Shown: positions 53,859-63,356 of the stretch, piece after piece | How the letters are laid out: each line of letters starts with the position of its first letter | Position numbering within the stretch: the first letter of the stretch is position 1 | NCBI RefSeq assembly: GCF_900142195.1 | Contig: NZ_FRAB01000034.1 | Coordinates: 1 to 64,000 of the forward strand | Reading direction: 5' to 3' | From: Paraburkholderia terricola | GTDB lineage: Bacteria > Pseudomonadota > Gammaproteobacteria > Burkholderiales > Burkholderiaceae | Length of the DNA: 64,000 nucleotides | The notes under the pieces: model-generated | What the model was told of the DNA's origin: nothing | What the model saw: only the letters and a program-made list of their open reading frames with translations | Database searches by the model: none | Translations under genes and position numbers: made by a program

Positions 53859-55259
53859 TCACACCTTCGTTTCCTGCGCGAGACGACCCGGCACACCGCC
53901 GATCGAACCCGCGCCCATCGTGATCACCACATCGCCGTCGCGCACCAATGCAGCGAGCGCGTCCGGCACTTCATCCACCGTATCGACGAACACCGGCTCG
54001 ACCTTGCCCGCCACCCGCAGCGCCCGCGCCAACGCGCGGCCGTCCGCGGCGACGATCGGCGCTTCGCCGGCCGCATAGACTTCGGTGAGCACCAACGCGT
54101 CGACGGTCGACAGCACCTTCACGAAGTCCTCGAAGCAATCGCGCGTGCGCGTGAAGCGGTGCGGCTGAAACGCCAGCACCAGACGCCGGCCGGGGAACGC
54201 ACCGCGCGCCGCCGCCACCGTGGCCGCCATTTCAACCGGGTGATGCCCGTAATCGTCGACCAGCGTGTACGCGCCGGTTTTACCGTCGGCCACGACCGGC
54301 ACCTCGCCGTAGCGCTGAAAGCGCCGGCCCACGCCGTTGAAATCCGCCAGCGCTCGCTGGATATCGGCATCTTTCACTTCGAGTTCAGTCGCAATCGCAA
54401 TCGCGGCCAACGCGTTCTGCACGTTGTGCTCGCCCGGCAGGTTCAACACGATGTCGAGCGGCGGCGCGTCTTCGCGCATCGCGGTGAAATGCATCTTGCC
54501 GCCGCGCGCTTCGACGTTGACCGCACGCACTTGCGCATCGGGCGCCAGGCCGTAGCGGATGATCGGCTTCGACACGAACGGCAGGATTTCCTTCACGCTC
54601 GGATCGTCGACGCACAGCACGGCAATGCCGTAGAACGGCAGACGATGCGTGAACTCGATGAACGCCTGCTTGAGCCGCGCGAAGTCGTGGCCGTAGGTGT
54701 CCATGTGATCCGCGTCGATGTTCGTGATGACCTCGATCACCGGGAACAGGTTCAGGAACGACGCGTCCGATTCGTCCGCTTCCGCGACGATGAAGTCGCC
54801 CGTGCCCAGCCGCGCATTCGCGCCCGCGCTGATCAGCCGTCCGCCGATCACGAAGGTCGGATCGAGCCCGCCCGCGGCCAGCACGCTCGCCACCAGCGAC
54901 GTGGTAGTGGTCTTGCCGTGCGTGCCGGCAATCGCGATGCCCTGCTTCAGGCGCATCAACTCCGCGAGCATCACCGCGCGCGGCACGATCGGAATACGGC
55001 GATGGCGCGCGGCCAGCACTTCGGGGTTGTCGCTGCGCACCGCCGTGGAGACGACCACCGCGTTCGCGTCCTCGATGTTCTCCGCCGCGTGGCCGATCGC
55101 GATGCGCGCGCCGAGCGCCGCCAGCCGATCGGTCACGGCGTTCTTCGACAGATCCGAGCCGCTCACCTGATAGCCGAGATTGAGCAGCACCTCCGCGATG
55201 CCGCTCATGCCGACACCGCCGATGCCGACAAAATGAATGTGTTTGACGATGTGTTTCAT
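53859..55259 (-). CDS. murC: UDP-N-acetylmuramate-L-alanine ligase MurC
   Basis: A 466-aa Mur ligase that adds L-Ala to UDP-MurNAc. The start is MKHIVKHIHFVGIGGVGMSG, with ATP loop AGTHGKTTT at 111-119, EADESDASFLNL and DDYGHHPVEM. Length is standard. It overlaps murG by 4 nt. Mpl at 4.7 kb is the related recycling enzyme. Confidence 0.98.
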   Translation of the reverse strand: MKHIVKHIHFVGIGGVGMSGIAEVLLNLGYQVSGSDLSKNAVTDRLAALGARIAIGHAAENIEDANAVVVSTAVRSDNPEVLAARHRRIPIVPRAVMLAELMRLKQGIAIAGTHGKTTTTSLVASVLAAGGLDPTFVIGGRLISAGANARLGTGDFIVAEADESDASFLNLFPVIEVITNIDADHMDTYGHDFARLKQAFIEFTHRLPFYGIAVLCVDDPSVKEILPFVSKPIIRYGLAPDAQVRAVNVEARGGKMHFTAMREDAPPLDIVLNLPGEHNVQNALAAIAIATELEVKDADIQRALADFNGVGRRFQRYGEVPVVADGKTGAYTLVDDYGHHPVEMAATVAAARGAFPGRRLVLAFQPHRFTRTRDCFEDFVKVLSTVDALVLTEVYAAGEAPIVAADGRALARALRVAGKVEPVFVDTVDEVPDALAALVRDGDVVITMGAGSIGGVPGRLAQETKV

Positions 55260-56386
55260 TGCTTTCCTTCTGGGCTCGCGCCCGAAATCGAACCCGCCAC
55301 GGTCGCGCAAATCTGCGCGACCTGTTCCGTGGCGTCGGGTTTCGCGAGCGAGCGCGAACGCTCCGCCATTTCCGCGAGGGTCTCGCGCGTCTGGCTGCGC
55401 AACCATTCGGCGAGCGTTTCCGCCGACAGGTCGCGTTGCTGCACGACAAGCGCCGCGCCGTTGTCGGCGAGGAACGCTGCATTGGTGGTCTGGTGATCGT
55501 CCACCGCATACGGGAACGGCACGAAAAACGCCGCCACGCCGACCGCTGAAATCTCCGCGACCGTCATCGCGCCCGCGCGGCAAATCACGAGGTCCGCGTT
55601 CGCGTAGGCGCTCGTCATGTCGTCGATGAAGGCGACGAGTTCGACGCCGGCTTGCTCGCCGTCGGCGGTTTGCAATCCCGCTTCCGTGTAGTTCTCGCGC
55701 AGCGCGTCGATATGCTTCGCGCCCGCCTGATGCACGATGCGCGGACGTTCGTTCGGCGCCAGCAGCGCGACCGCGCGCGGCACCACTTCGTTCAACGCGG
55801 CCGCGCCGAGACTGCCGCCCACCACGAGCACATTCAACGGGCCCTTGCGTTGCGCGTAGCGTGCTTTGGGTGCGATTGCGCGTGCAAGTTCCGCGCGGAT
55901 CGGGTTGCCGGTCCATTCGCCGTGCGGCAGCGTATTCGGGAACGCGACCAGCACACGTTTCGCGAGCTTCGCGAGCACTTTGTTCGCGAGGCCCGCGATC
56001 GAATTCTGTTCATGCAAGACCAGCGGACGGCCGCTCAATACTGTCATCAAGCCGGCCGGGAACGTGATGTATCCGCCCATGCCCAGCACGACATCCGGCT
56101 TCACGCGACGCAGCACGCTCAGGCTTTGCGCGCAGGCACGCAGCAGATTCACGGGCAGCATCAGCTTGGTTTTGAGGCCCTTGCCGCGCAGGCCGCCAAA
56201 GCGCACGTATTCCATCGCGATGCCGTGCTTCGGCACCAGCGTCGCTTCCATGCCGGCAGGGTTGCCGAGCCAGACGACCTTCCAGCCCCACGTCTGCATC
56301 AGATGAGCGACCGCGAGACCAGGGAACACGTGTCCCCCGGTGCCGCCGGCCATCACCATCAGCGTGCGTTGCGGCAGGGAGGTCAT
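55256..56386 (-). CDS. murG: UDP-GlcNAc:lipid I glycosyltransferase MurG
   Basis: A 376-aa inner-membrane-associated GT28 enzyme that makes lipid II from lipid I. The G loops are MAGGTGGHVFPGLAVA (12-27) and VVGGSLGAAALNE; ICRAGAMTVAEISAVG binds UDP. A GGAGG site is 6 nt before ATG 56386. The frame overlaps ftsW and murC by 4 nt each. Confidence 0.98.
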   Translation of the reverse strand: MTSLPQRTLMVMAGGTGGHVFPGLAVAHLMQTWGWKVVWLGNPAGMEATLVPKHGIAMEYVRFGGLRGKGLKTKLMLPVNLLRACAQSLSVLRRVKPDVVLGMGGYITFPAGLMTVLSGRPLVLHEQNSIAGLANKVLAKLAKRVLVAFPNTLPHGEWTGNPIRAELARAIAPKARYAQRKGPLNVLVVGGSLGAAALNEVVPRAVALLAPNERPRIVHQAGAKHIDALRENYTEAGLQTADGEQAGVELVAFIDDMTSAYANADLVICRAGAMTVAEISAVGVAAFFVPFPYAVDDHQTTNAAFLADNGAALVVQQRDLSAETLAEWLRSQTRETLAEMAERSRSLAKPDATEQVAQICATVAGSISGASPEGKQ

Positions 56387-57663
56387 ACTTTTCCTCCGCG
56401 CATGAGAACCCGGTTCTCGTAATCCACCCGCATCAACACGGCAACCGCCACGCAGTTCAGTACGATGCCCGAACCGCCGTAGCTCACGAGCGGCAGCGTG
56501 AGCCCCTTGGTCGGCAGCAAGCCGAGGTTCACGCCCATGTTGATGAACGTCTGCGCGCCGAACCAGATGCCCACGCCCTTCGCCACCAGGCCCGCGAACG
56601 TGCGGTCGAGCGCGAGCGCCTGACGGCCGATCTCGAACGAGCGGCGCACGATCCAGTAGAACATCAGGATCACCATCAGCACGCCGATAAAGCCGAGTTC
56701 CTCGCCGATCACCGCGAGGATGAAGTCGGTATGCGCTTCCGGCAGATAGTTGAGCTTCTCGACGCTGCCGCCCAGGCCCACGCCGAACCACTCGCCGCGC
56801 CCGAACGCGATCAGCGAGTGCGTCAATTGATAAGCCTTGCCTTGCGCGTAGCGGTCGTCCCACGGATCGAGGTACGCGAAGATCCGCTCGCGACGCCACG
56901 GCGACGCCCACACCAGCAAGCTGAACGTGCCGACCGCGGTGGCCACGAGGCCGCCGAACAGCTTGCCGTTCACGCCGCCGAGAAACAGCACGCCCATCGC
57001 GATCGCCGCGATCACCATGAACGCGCCCATGTCCGGTTCGAGCAGCAGCAACGCGCCGACGAGCCCGACCGCCACCGCCATCGGCAAGAAGCCCTTGGCG
57101 AAGCTGTGCATGTATTCCTGCTTGCGCACCGTGTAGTTCGCCGCGTAAATCGTCACCGCGAGCTTCATGATTTCCGACGGCTGCATGTTCGTGATGCCGA
57201 GCGGAATCCAGCGGCGCGCGCCGTTCACGCCCTTGCCGACGTGCGGAATCAGCACGATCACGAGCGCAAGCAACGCGAGCAGGAAGAGTTTGGGCGCGTA
57301 CTTGTCCCACGTCGAAATCGGAATGCGGAACGACACGATGCCGATCACCGAGCCCATCACCACGAAGATGATCTGGCGCACGAGGAACGCATAGTCGCGA
57401 TACGACGCGTATTTCGGCGAATCGGGCATCGCGATCGACGCCGAATACACCATCACGACGCCAAGACCCAGCAGCGCGACGACCACCCACAGCAGCGAGT
57501 GGTCGTAGTCGAGCATGCGCGAGCGCAGCGGACGCACGCCGTTGACGGCGCTCGCGAGGCCGCTGCCGTCCGCGCGGCCGGCTGCGCGAGCCGCGCCGCC
57601 CACGGCGCCGGCGCTTTCGCGCGAGCCGCCAGTGCGCGAGCCGAATCGTTCGGACCAGCTCAT
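56383..57663 (-). CDS. ftsW: Lipid II polymerase/divisome protein FtsW
   Basis: A 426-aa SEDS glycosyltransferase with about ten membrane helices (first at about 58-80). GKGVNGARRWIPLG, LLLLEPDMGAFMVI and PLVSYGGSGIVLN are SEDS signatures; the last follows TKGLTL. The first 50 residues are Gly/Arg-rich and cytoplasmic. Start ATG 57663 overlaps the murD stop; earlier in-frame codons lie antisense-like in murD. Confidence 0.97.
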   Translation of the reverse strand: MSWSERFGSRTGGSRESAGAVGGAARAAGRADGSGLASAVNGVRPLRSRMLDYDHSLLWVVVALLGLGVVMVYSASIAMPDSPKYASYRDYAFLVRQIIFVVMGSVIGIVSFRIPISTWDKYAPKLFLLALLALVIVLIPHVGKGVNGARRWIPLGITNMQPSEIMKLAVTIYAANYTVRKQEYMHSFAKGFLPMAVAVGLVGALLLLEPDMGAFMVIAAIAMGVLFLGGVNGKLFGGLVATAVGTFSLLVWASPWRRERIFAYLDPWDDRYAQGKAYQLTHSLIAFGRGEWFGVGLGGSVEKLNYLPEAHTDFILAVIGEELGFIGVLMVILMFYWIVRRSFEIGRQALALDRTFAGLVAKGVGIWFGAQTFINMGVNLGLLPTKGLTLPLVSYGGSGIVLNCVAVAVLMRVDYENRVLMRGGKV

Positions 57664-59177
57664 ATCATCGTCCCCCGTTCGGCAGCGATGTCTTCCACGG
57701 CGCCGCGGAACACCGCGGCGCGGTGCGCGTAGCTCTTGAACATGTCGAAGCTCGCGCACGCCGGCGACAGCAGCACGGCGTCGCCGGGCTGCGCTAGCGC
57801 GGTGGCCGCGCGCGTCGCTTCCTCGAGCGTGGCCTGATCGGTCAGCGCGATGCCGGTGTGTTCCAGCGCGGCGCGGATCAGCGGCGCGTCGCGGCCGATC
57901 AGCATCACGGCGCGGCACCAGCGCGTCACCGGCTCGGCGAGCGGTTCGAAATCCTGGCCCTTGCCGTCGCCGCCGGCGATCAGCACGACGCGCTGCGCGA
58001 GGCCGTCGAGCGCGGCGACCGTCGCGCCGACGTTGGTGCCCTTGCTGTCGTCGACGTAATCGATGCCGTCGATCGACGCGATCAGTTCCACGCGATGCGG
58101 CTCGCCGCGATATTCACGCAGACCGTGCAGCAACGGCGCGCCGGGCAAGCCGATCGCGCGCGCGAGCGCATAGGCGGCGAGCGCATTCGCGGCATTGTGC
58201 AGGCCTCGGATGCGCAAGGCGTCCGCGGGCATGAGGCGCTTGAGCGCGATGTTCGGCGGCGCGACCACTTCGTTCTTGCGGCGACGCTTCGGCGCGGCGG
58301 ACTCGTCGCTCGCGTCGAGATCGTGCGCCTGAACCAGCCAGACCATGCCGTTATCGCGCAGCAAGCCGTAATCGCCGTCGTTCTTCGGCTCGGTGACGCC
58401 GAAGGTGATGATCGCCGCGTCGCTCTCTTCGGAGGGCGCGAGCGCCATGACGCGCGAGTCGTCGCGGTTCAGCACGCGCACGGTCTGTGTACCGAAGATG
58501 CGGCCCTTCGCGGCGGCATAGGCATCGAGGCCGCCGTGCCAGTCCAGGTGGTCTTGCGTGATGTTCAGCACCACCGCCGCGTCTGGGCTGAACGTGTGCG
58601 CGGTTTCAAGCTGGAAGCTCGATAGTTCCAGTACCCACACGTCGGGCAGCGCGGTGTTGTCGATCGCCTCGGTGAGCTTGTCGAGCAGAGCCGGGCTGAT
58701 GTTGCCCGCGACCGCGACCTTCTTGCCGGCGCGTTCGCACAACAGGCCCGTAAGGCTCGTGGTCGTGGTCTTGCCGTTGGTGCCGGTGATCGCGACGACC
58801 TTCGGCGCGTAGCCGCTTTCGCCGAGCGTCCGCAGCGCCTGCGAGAAGAATTCGAGTTCGCCCCACACCGGAATGTCCTGCTCGCGCGCCGCCGTGATCA
58901 ACGGCAGCAGGTCGGCGGCGAGCGGCGACAAGCCGGGGCTGATCGCCACGAGTTCGACGCCTTCGAGCAACACGGGAGAAAACGGCCCGCCGACGAATTC
59001 GGCGTCGACGGCATGCGCTTCGAGGGCGGACAGGTTCGGCGGCACCTCGCGCGTATCGGCCACACGCAGCCGACAGCCGTGCCGCGCGCACCAGCGCGCC
59101 ATCGCGAGACCGGATTCACCCAGTCCCAGCACGAGCACCATCGGCTTTTGCCGATCCCGAAACTTCTCGCCGAACAT
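57660..59177 (-). CDS. murD: UDP-MurNAc-L-Ala-D-glutamate ligase MurD
   Basis: A 505-aa Mur ligase that adds D-Glu. LVLGLGESGLAMARW is the N-terminal motif, TGTNGKTTT (131-139) the ATP loop, and NITQDHLDWHGGLDAYAAAK the central block; DDSKGTNVGAT is in the C-terminal domain. It is longer than E. coli MurD (438) through an insertion with basic and acidic residues near 285-310 (SDESAAPKRRRKNE). Confidence 0.97.
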   Translation of the reverse strand: MFGEKFRDRQKPMVLVLGLGESGLAMARWCARHGCRLRVADTREVPPNLSALEAHAVDAEFVGGPFSPVLLEGVELVAISPGLSPLAADLLPLITAAREQDIPVWGELEFFSQALRTLGESGYAPKVVAITGTNGKTTTTSLTGLLCERAGKKVAVAGNISPALLDKLTEAIDNTALPDVWVLELSSFQLETAHTFSPDAAVVLNITQDHLDWHGGLDAYAAAKGRIFGTQTVRVLNRDDSRVMALAPSEESDAAIITFGVTEPKNDGDYGLLRDNGMVWLVQAHDLDASDESAAPKRRRKNEVVAPPNIALKRLMPADALRIRGLHNAANALAAYALARAIGLPGAPLLHGLREYRGEPHRVELIASIDGIDYVDDSKGTNVGATVAALDGLAQRVVLIAGGDGKGQDFEPLAEPVTRWCRAVMLIGRDAPLIRAALEHTGIALTDQATLEEATRAATALAQPGDAVLLSPACASFDMFKSYAHRAAVFRGAVEDIAAERGTMI

Positions 59178-59203
59178 CGCCTGCTTCCCCTAATACCTGC
59201 TGC

Positions 59204-60373
59204 TTAACGCAGTTTGAGCGTGGACAAACCGAACAGACACAACATGAGCGTGATGATCCAGAAACGCACCACCACTTGCGTTTCCTTCCACCCCGACAGC
59301 TCGAAATGGTGATGCAGCGGCGCCATCTTGAAGAGACGCCGGCCTTCGCCGAAACGACGCTTGGTGAATTTGAACCACGCAACCTGCAACATCACGGAAA
59401 GCGTCTCCGCGACAAAAATGCCGCCCATGATGAAGAGCACGATTTCCTGGCGCACGATCACCGCCACCGTGCCGAGCGCGCCGCCGAGCGCGAGCGCGCC
59501 GACGTCGCCCATGAACATCTGCGCGGGGTGCGTGTTGAACCAGAGGAACGCGAGCCCCGCCCCGCCCATCGCAGAACAGAAGATCAGCAGTTCGCCCGCG
59601 CCGGGGATATGCGGAAACAGCAGGTATTTCGAGAAGACCGAGCTGCCCATCACGTAGGCGAACACGCCGAGCGACGCGCCGACCAGCACGACGGGCATGA
59701 TCACGAGACCATCGAGACCGTCGGTGAGATTCACCGCGTTGCTGGAGCCGACGATCACCAGATACGTCAGCACGATGAAGCCCCACACGCCGAGCGGATA
59801 GCTGATCGACTTGACGAACGGCAGCATCAGGTCGGCGCGCGCGGGCAAGCCCATCGACAAGCCGCTTCGCACCCATGCCATGAACAGGTCGAACACGCGC
59901 ACGTTGTTCGCTTCCGACACGCTGAACGCGAGATACACGGCCGCGAACAGACCGATCACCGACTGCCAGAAATACTTCTCGCGCGACGACATGCCGCGCG
60001 GGTCCTTGTAGACCACCTTGCGGTAATCGTCGACCCAACCGATCACCCCGAAGCCGAACGTGACGAGCATCACGATCCAGATGAAGCGGTTGGTCAGATC
60101 TGCCCACAGCAGCGTGGCCACGGCGATGCCGAGCAGGATCAGCACGCCGCCCATGGTCGGCGTGCCGGATTTGACGAGGTGCGTTTGCGGACCGTCCTTG
60201 CGGACGGCCTGGCCGACCTTCATCGCGGTCAGCTTGCGGATCACCGCCGGGCCGCAGACGAGCCCGATCAGCAGCGCGGTGATGGTTGCCGCCACCGCAC
60301 GGAAAGTCAGATAACTGAACACGCGCAAGAAGCTTGCGTCATTCTGCAGCCATTGCGCCAGCGCCAGTAGCAT
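59204..60373 (-). CDS. mraY: Phospho-MurNAc-pentapeptide transferase MraY
   Basis: A 389-aa membrane enzyme with about ten helices that makes lipid I from UDP-MurNAc-pentapeptide and undecaprenyl phosphate. GTPTMGGVLIL, FGFGVIGWVDDYRK, NAVNLTDGLDGL and APLHHHFELSGWKE are the conserved loops, including the catalytic Asp residues. AAGGA lies 6-10 nt upstream of the ATG. It is 17 bp after murF. Confidence 0.98.
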   Translation of the reverse strand: MLLALAQWLQNDASFLRVFSYLTFRAVAATITALLIGLVCGPAVIRKLTAMKVGQAVRKDGPQTHLVKSGTPTMGGVLILLGIAVATLLWADLTNRFIWIVMLVTFGFGVIGWVDDYRKVVYKDPRGMSSREKYFWQSVIGLFAAVYLAFSVSEANNVRVFDLFMAWVRSGLSMGLPARADLMLPFVKSISYPLGVWGFIVLTYLVIVGSSNAVNLTDGLDGLVIMPVVLVGASLGVFAYVMGSSVFSKYLLFPHIPGAGELLIFCSAMGGAGLAFLWFNTHPAQMFMGDVGALALGGALGTVAVIVRQEIVLFIMGGIFVAETLSVMLQVAWFKFTKRRFGEGRRLFKMAPLHHHFELSGWKETQVVVRFWIITLMLCLFGLSTLKLR

Positions 60374-60390
60374 GCTTCGGTCCTTCTATT

Positions 60391-61803
60391 TCAATGTGCG
60401 GCGGGCGCATTGCCCGCCGGGTTGGGTTGTGGACTCGTTACGGCGTCCACCACGCGCTCCATTTGCATGAAGCGCGAGCCTTTCACGAGAAACGTTGCGG
60501 CAGCGACGAAACCGGCCTGCTGCAATTGCGCGACCAGCGTGCCGATATCGGCGACGTGATGCGCGTCGGCGCCATACGCGGCGCAGGCGTCGCGCGAGGC
60601 GTCGCCCATCGCGTACAGCGCGTCGATGCCGCGTTCCCTGGCGTACGCACCGATTTCGCGGTGAAACGCCGGACCGTTGTCGCCGACTTCGCCCATGTCG
60701 CCCATCACCAGCACGCGCGGCGCGGCACATGAGGCGAGCACGTCGATCGCGGCGCGCATCGAATCGGGGTTCGCGTTGTAGGTGTCGTCGATCACGGTGG
60801 CGCCGGCGAGCGCGCCGAGCGCGGCACGCTTCACCTGCAAGCGGCCCTTCACCGCGCCGAACGCTTCGAGACCGCGCTTGATCGCGTCGAGCGACACGCC
60901 CGCGGCGAGGGCGGCGGCCGTCGCGGCGAGTGCGTTGTGCGCGTTGTGGTTGCCGAGCACTTGCAGCGTGACTTCGACGTGGCCTTGCGGCGTGTCGATG
61001 CTGAGCACGTTGCCCACGAAGCTGCCTTTCACGGCCGCTTCGGTGACATGCTCGGCGTCGTTCAAAGCGAAGTCGATGATGCGGTTGCCGGTCGCCGCGA
61101 CGCGCCAGATGCTCGCGTAGGCGTCATTGGCCGGAAACACCGCGACGCCGTCCGGGGCGAGCGCGTGAATCACGCTCGCATGTTCGAGCGCGACCGCTTC
61201 GACGGTCGCCATGAATTCCTGGTGCTCGCGCTGCGCGTTGTTCACCACCGCCACCGTGGGCTCGGCGATCTTCGCGAGCAGCGAGGTTTCGCCCGGATGG
61301 TTCATGCCGAGCTCGACCACCGCCAGTTGATGCGCGGCGTGCAGGCGGAACAGCGTGAGCGGCAAACCGATGTCGTTGTTGAAATTGCCGGCGGTCGCAA
61401 GGCGGGCATCCGCGCCCACCGCGGCGGCGAAGATCGACGCGATCATTTCCTTGACCGTGGTCTTGCCGTTGCTGCCCGTCACCGCGACGAGCGGCATGCC
61501 GAACCGGCGGCGCCAGCCGCGCGCGAGCGCGCCGAGCGCCACGCGCGTATCGGCCACGCGCAAGGCGGGCACACGCCAGTCGTCGGGTGTATGCGCGACC
61601 AGGACCGCCGTGACGTTGCGCGACGCGACTTCCGCAAGGAAGTCGTGCGCGTCGAAGCGCTCGCCCTTGATCGCGACGAACAGATCGCCCGGACCGGCGC
61701 TGCGGCTATCGGTCGACACGCGTTCGAACGCGACGCTGTCGTCGCCGATCACGGTGGCGCCGGGAATCAGCGCGGCGGCTTCCCGCAGCGAGAACATCGT
61801 CAT
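60391..61803 (-). CDS. murF: UDP-MurNAc-tripeptide-D-Ala-D-Ala ligase MurF
   Basis: A 470-aa Mur ligase that adds D-Ala-D-Ala. VSTDSRSAGPGDLFVAIKGE is the N-terminal motif, TGSNGKTTVKEM starts at 109, ELGMNHPGE follows, and VIDDTYNANPDSMRAAID is the C-terminal signature. It overlaps murE by 4 nt. Length is typical. Confidence 0.98.
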   Translation of the reverse strand: MTMFSLREAAALIPGATVIGDDSVAFERVSTDSRSAGPGDLFVAIKGERFDAHDFLAEVASRNVTAVLVAHTPDDWRVPALRVADTRVALGALARGWRRRFGMPLVAVTGSNGKTTVKEMIASIFAAAVGADARLATAGNFNNDIGLPLTLFRLHAAHQLAVVELGMNHPGETSLLAKIAEPTVAVVNNAQREHQEFMATVEAVALEHASVIHALAPDGVAVFPANDAYASIWRVAATGNRIIDFALNDAEHVTEAAVKGSFVGNVLSIDTPQGHVEVTLQVLGNHNAHNALAATAAALAAGVSLDAIKRGLEAFGAVKGRLQVKRAALGALAGATVIDDTYNANPDSMRAAIDVLASCAAPRVLVMGDMGEVGDNGPAFHREIGAYARERGIDALYAMGDASRDACAAYGADAHHVADIGTLVAQLQQAGFVAAATFLVKGSRFMQMERVVDAVTSPQPNPAGNAPAAH

Positions 61804-63356
61804 TCGCCACCCCCGCGTGCATGCGTCGCCCGCGCGGCGAGCGCGAGACGAGCGTGATCCTGATCGGAGAAAGCGCGCTTCTTGCCCATGATTTCCTGGG
61901 TTGCCTCGTGCCCCTTGCCGGCCAGCACGATGACGTCTTCGCGCGCGGCGCCGCGGATCGCTTGCAGAATCGCGCTCGCGCGGTCCTCGATGCGGCGCGC
62001 TTTGGACGCGTCTTTCATTCCCGCGACGATCTGCTCGATGATCGATTGCGGATCTTCGCCGCGCGGATTGTCGCTGGTCACCACCACGCCGTCGGCGGTT
62101 TTCTCGGCAATCGCGCCCATCAGCGGACGCTTGGTGGCGTCGCGGTCGCCGCCGCAGCCGAACATGCAGATCAGTTGACCGCCGCGAGCGGCCGCCATCG
62201 GGCGCAGTGCTTCGAGGGTTTTTTCCAGCGCGTCCGGCGTGTGCGCATAGTCGATCACGACGAGCGGTTCGTCGTTCTGCAAGCGGCCGCCGAGGCGCTG
62301 CATACGGCCGTTCACCGGCTGGAGCTTCGCCAGTTCGGCAAGCGCGGCGTCGAACGGCACGTCCGCAGCGAGCAACGCGCCCAACACGCCGAGCAGATTC
62401 GCAACGTTGAATCCGCCGAGCGTTTGCACTTCGGCTTCGGCGTTGCCCCAGTCGGACGTAGCCAGATGAAACGCGGTGCCCGTGGCGGTGGCGCGAACCT
62501 TCGATGCGACAAGCCAGGCATCGGCTTGCGGCGCATCTTGCTGGGACGTGCCGGTTTCATCGAGCCCGTAGGCGATCGTGCGCGCGTGCCCTTGCGTGCT
62601 TGCCAGCAGGCGCCGGCCAGCGGGGTCGTCGCGGTTGATCACCGCCGCGCGCAGTTCGGGCCACGCGAAAAGACGCGCCTTGGCTGCTTCGTAGGCTTCG
62701 AAGGTGCCGTGGTAGTCGAGATGGTCTTGCGTGAGATTCGTGAACACGGCGATGTCGAACGCCGTGCCGTTCACGCGACCCTGATGCAATGCATGCGACG
62801 ACACTTCCATCGCGACCGCCTGCGCGCCTGCGTCGCGCAATCGCGCGAGGCTGCGTTGCAGTTGCGGCGCGTCGGGCGTGGTGAAACCGGTGTGCACGAG
62901 TTGACCCGGCAACCCGGTGCCGAGCGTGCCGATGATCGCGCAGCGCGTGCCGAGCGCGGCCAACGCCGCCGAGATCCACTGGCTGCAGGAAGTCTTGCCG
63001 TTCGTACCGGTGATGCCGATCGCGAGCATCGTGTCGCTCGGATCGCCATACCAGGCGCTCGCGATCGAGCCGGCGAGCTCGTTCAGCGCCGGCACGGCCA
63101 GTGTCGTGGCCGGATCGACGATGCCGTCGTAGCCTTCAGGCTGAACCAGCACCGCGGCCGCGCCGCATTCGAGCGCGCCGTCGATGAACGGGCGGTTGTC
63201 CGCGCCGTCGACCGCGTAGGCGAAAAACGCGTCGCCCGCCGCGAGCGAGCGTGTGTCCGCATGCAGATGCGCGCCTGGCTGCACGCGCGCGCGCAGCCAG
63301 GCCAAGGCGTCGACGATCTGCCGGTGCGCCGGATGTCTGTTACGGAGTACGCTCAT
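61800..63356 (-). CDS. murE: UDP-MurNAc-L-Ala-D-Glu:meso-DAP ligase MurE
   Basis: A 518-aa Mur ligase. TGTNGKTS (116-123) is the ATP loop, NLTQDHLDYHGTFEAYEAAK the central block, and TSDNPRGEDPQSI contains DNPR, the motif that selects meso-diaminopimelate and not lysine. This fits Gram-negative wall chemistry and the Mpl gene. It overlaps ftsI by 4 nt. Confidence 0.98.
   Translation of the reverse strand: MSVLRNRHPAHRQIVDALAWLRARVQPGAHLHADTRSLAAGDAFFAYAVDGADNRPFIDGALECGAAAVLVQPEGYDGIVDPATTLAVPALNELAGSIASAWYGDPSDTMLAIGITGTNGKTSCSQWISAALAALGTRCAIIGTLGTGLPGQLVHTGFTTPDAPQLQRSLARLRDAGAQAVAMEVSSHALHQGRVNGTAFDIAVFTNLTQDHLDYHGTFEAYEAAKARLFAWPELRAAVINRDDPAGRRLLASTQGHARTIAYGLDETGTSQQDAPQADAWLVASKVRATATGTAFHLATSDWGNAEAEVQTLGGFNVANLLGVLGALLAADVPFDAALAELAKLQPVNGRMQRLGGRLQNDEPLVVIDYAHTPDALEKTLEALRPMAAARGGQLICMFGCGGDRDATKRPLMGAIAEKTADGVVVTSDNPRGEDPQSIIEQIVAGMKDASKARRIEDRASAILQAIRGAAREDVIVLAGKGHEATQEIMGKKRAFSDQDHARLALAARATHARGGGE

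Noticed and set aside
53859..55916. Upstream-extended murC (and likewise murG and ftsW)
   Set aside because: The conserved N-termini begin at the ATGs that overlap the preceding stops; the extra codons are out-of-frame readings of the neighbour.
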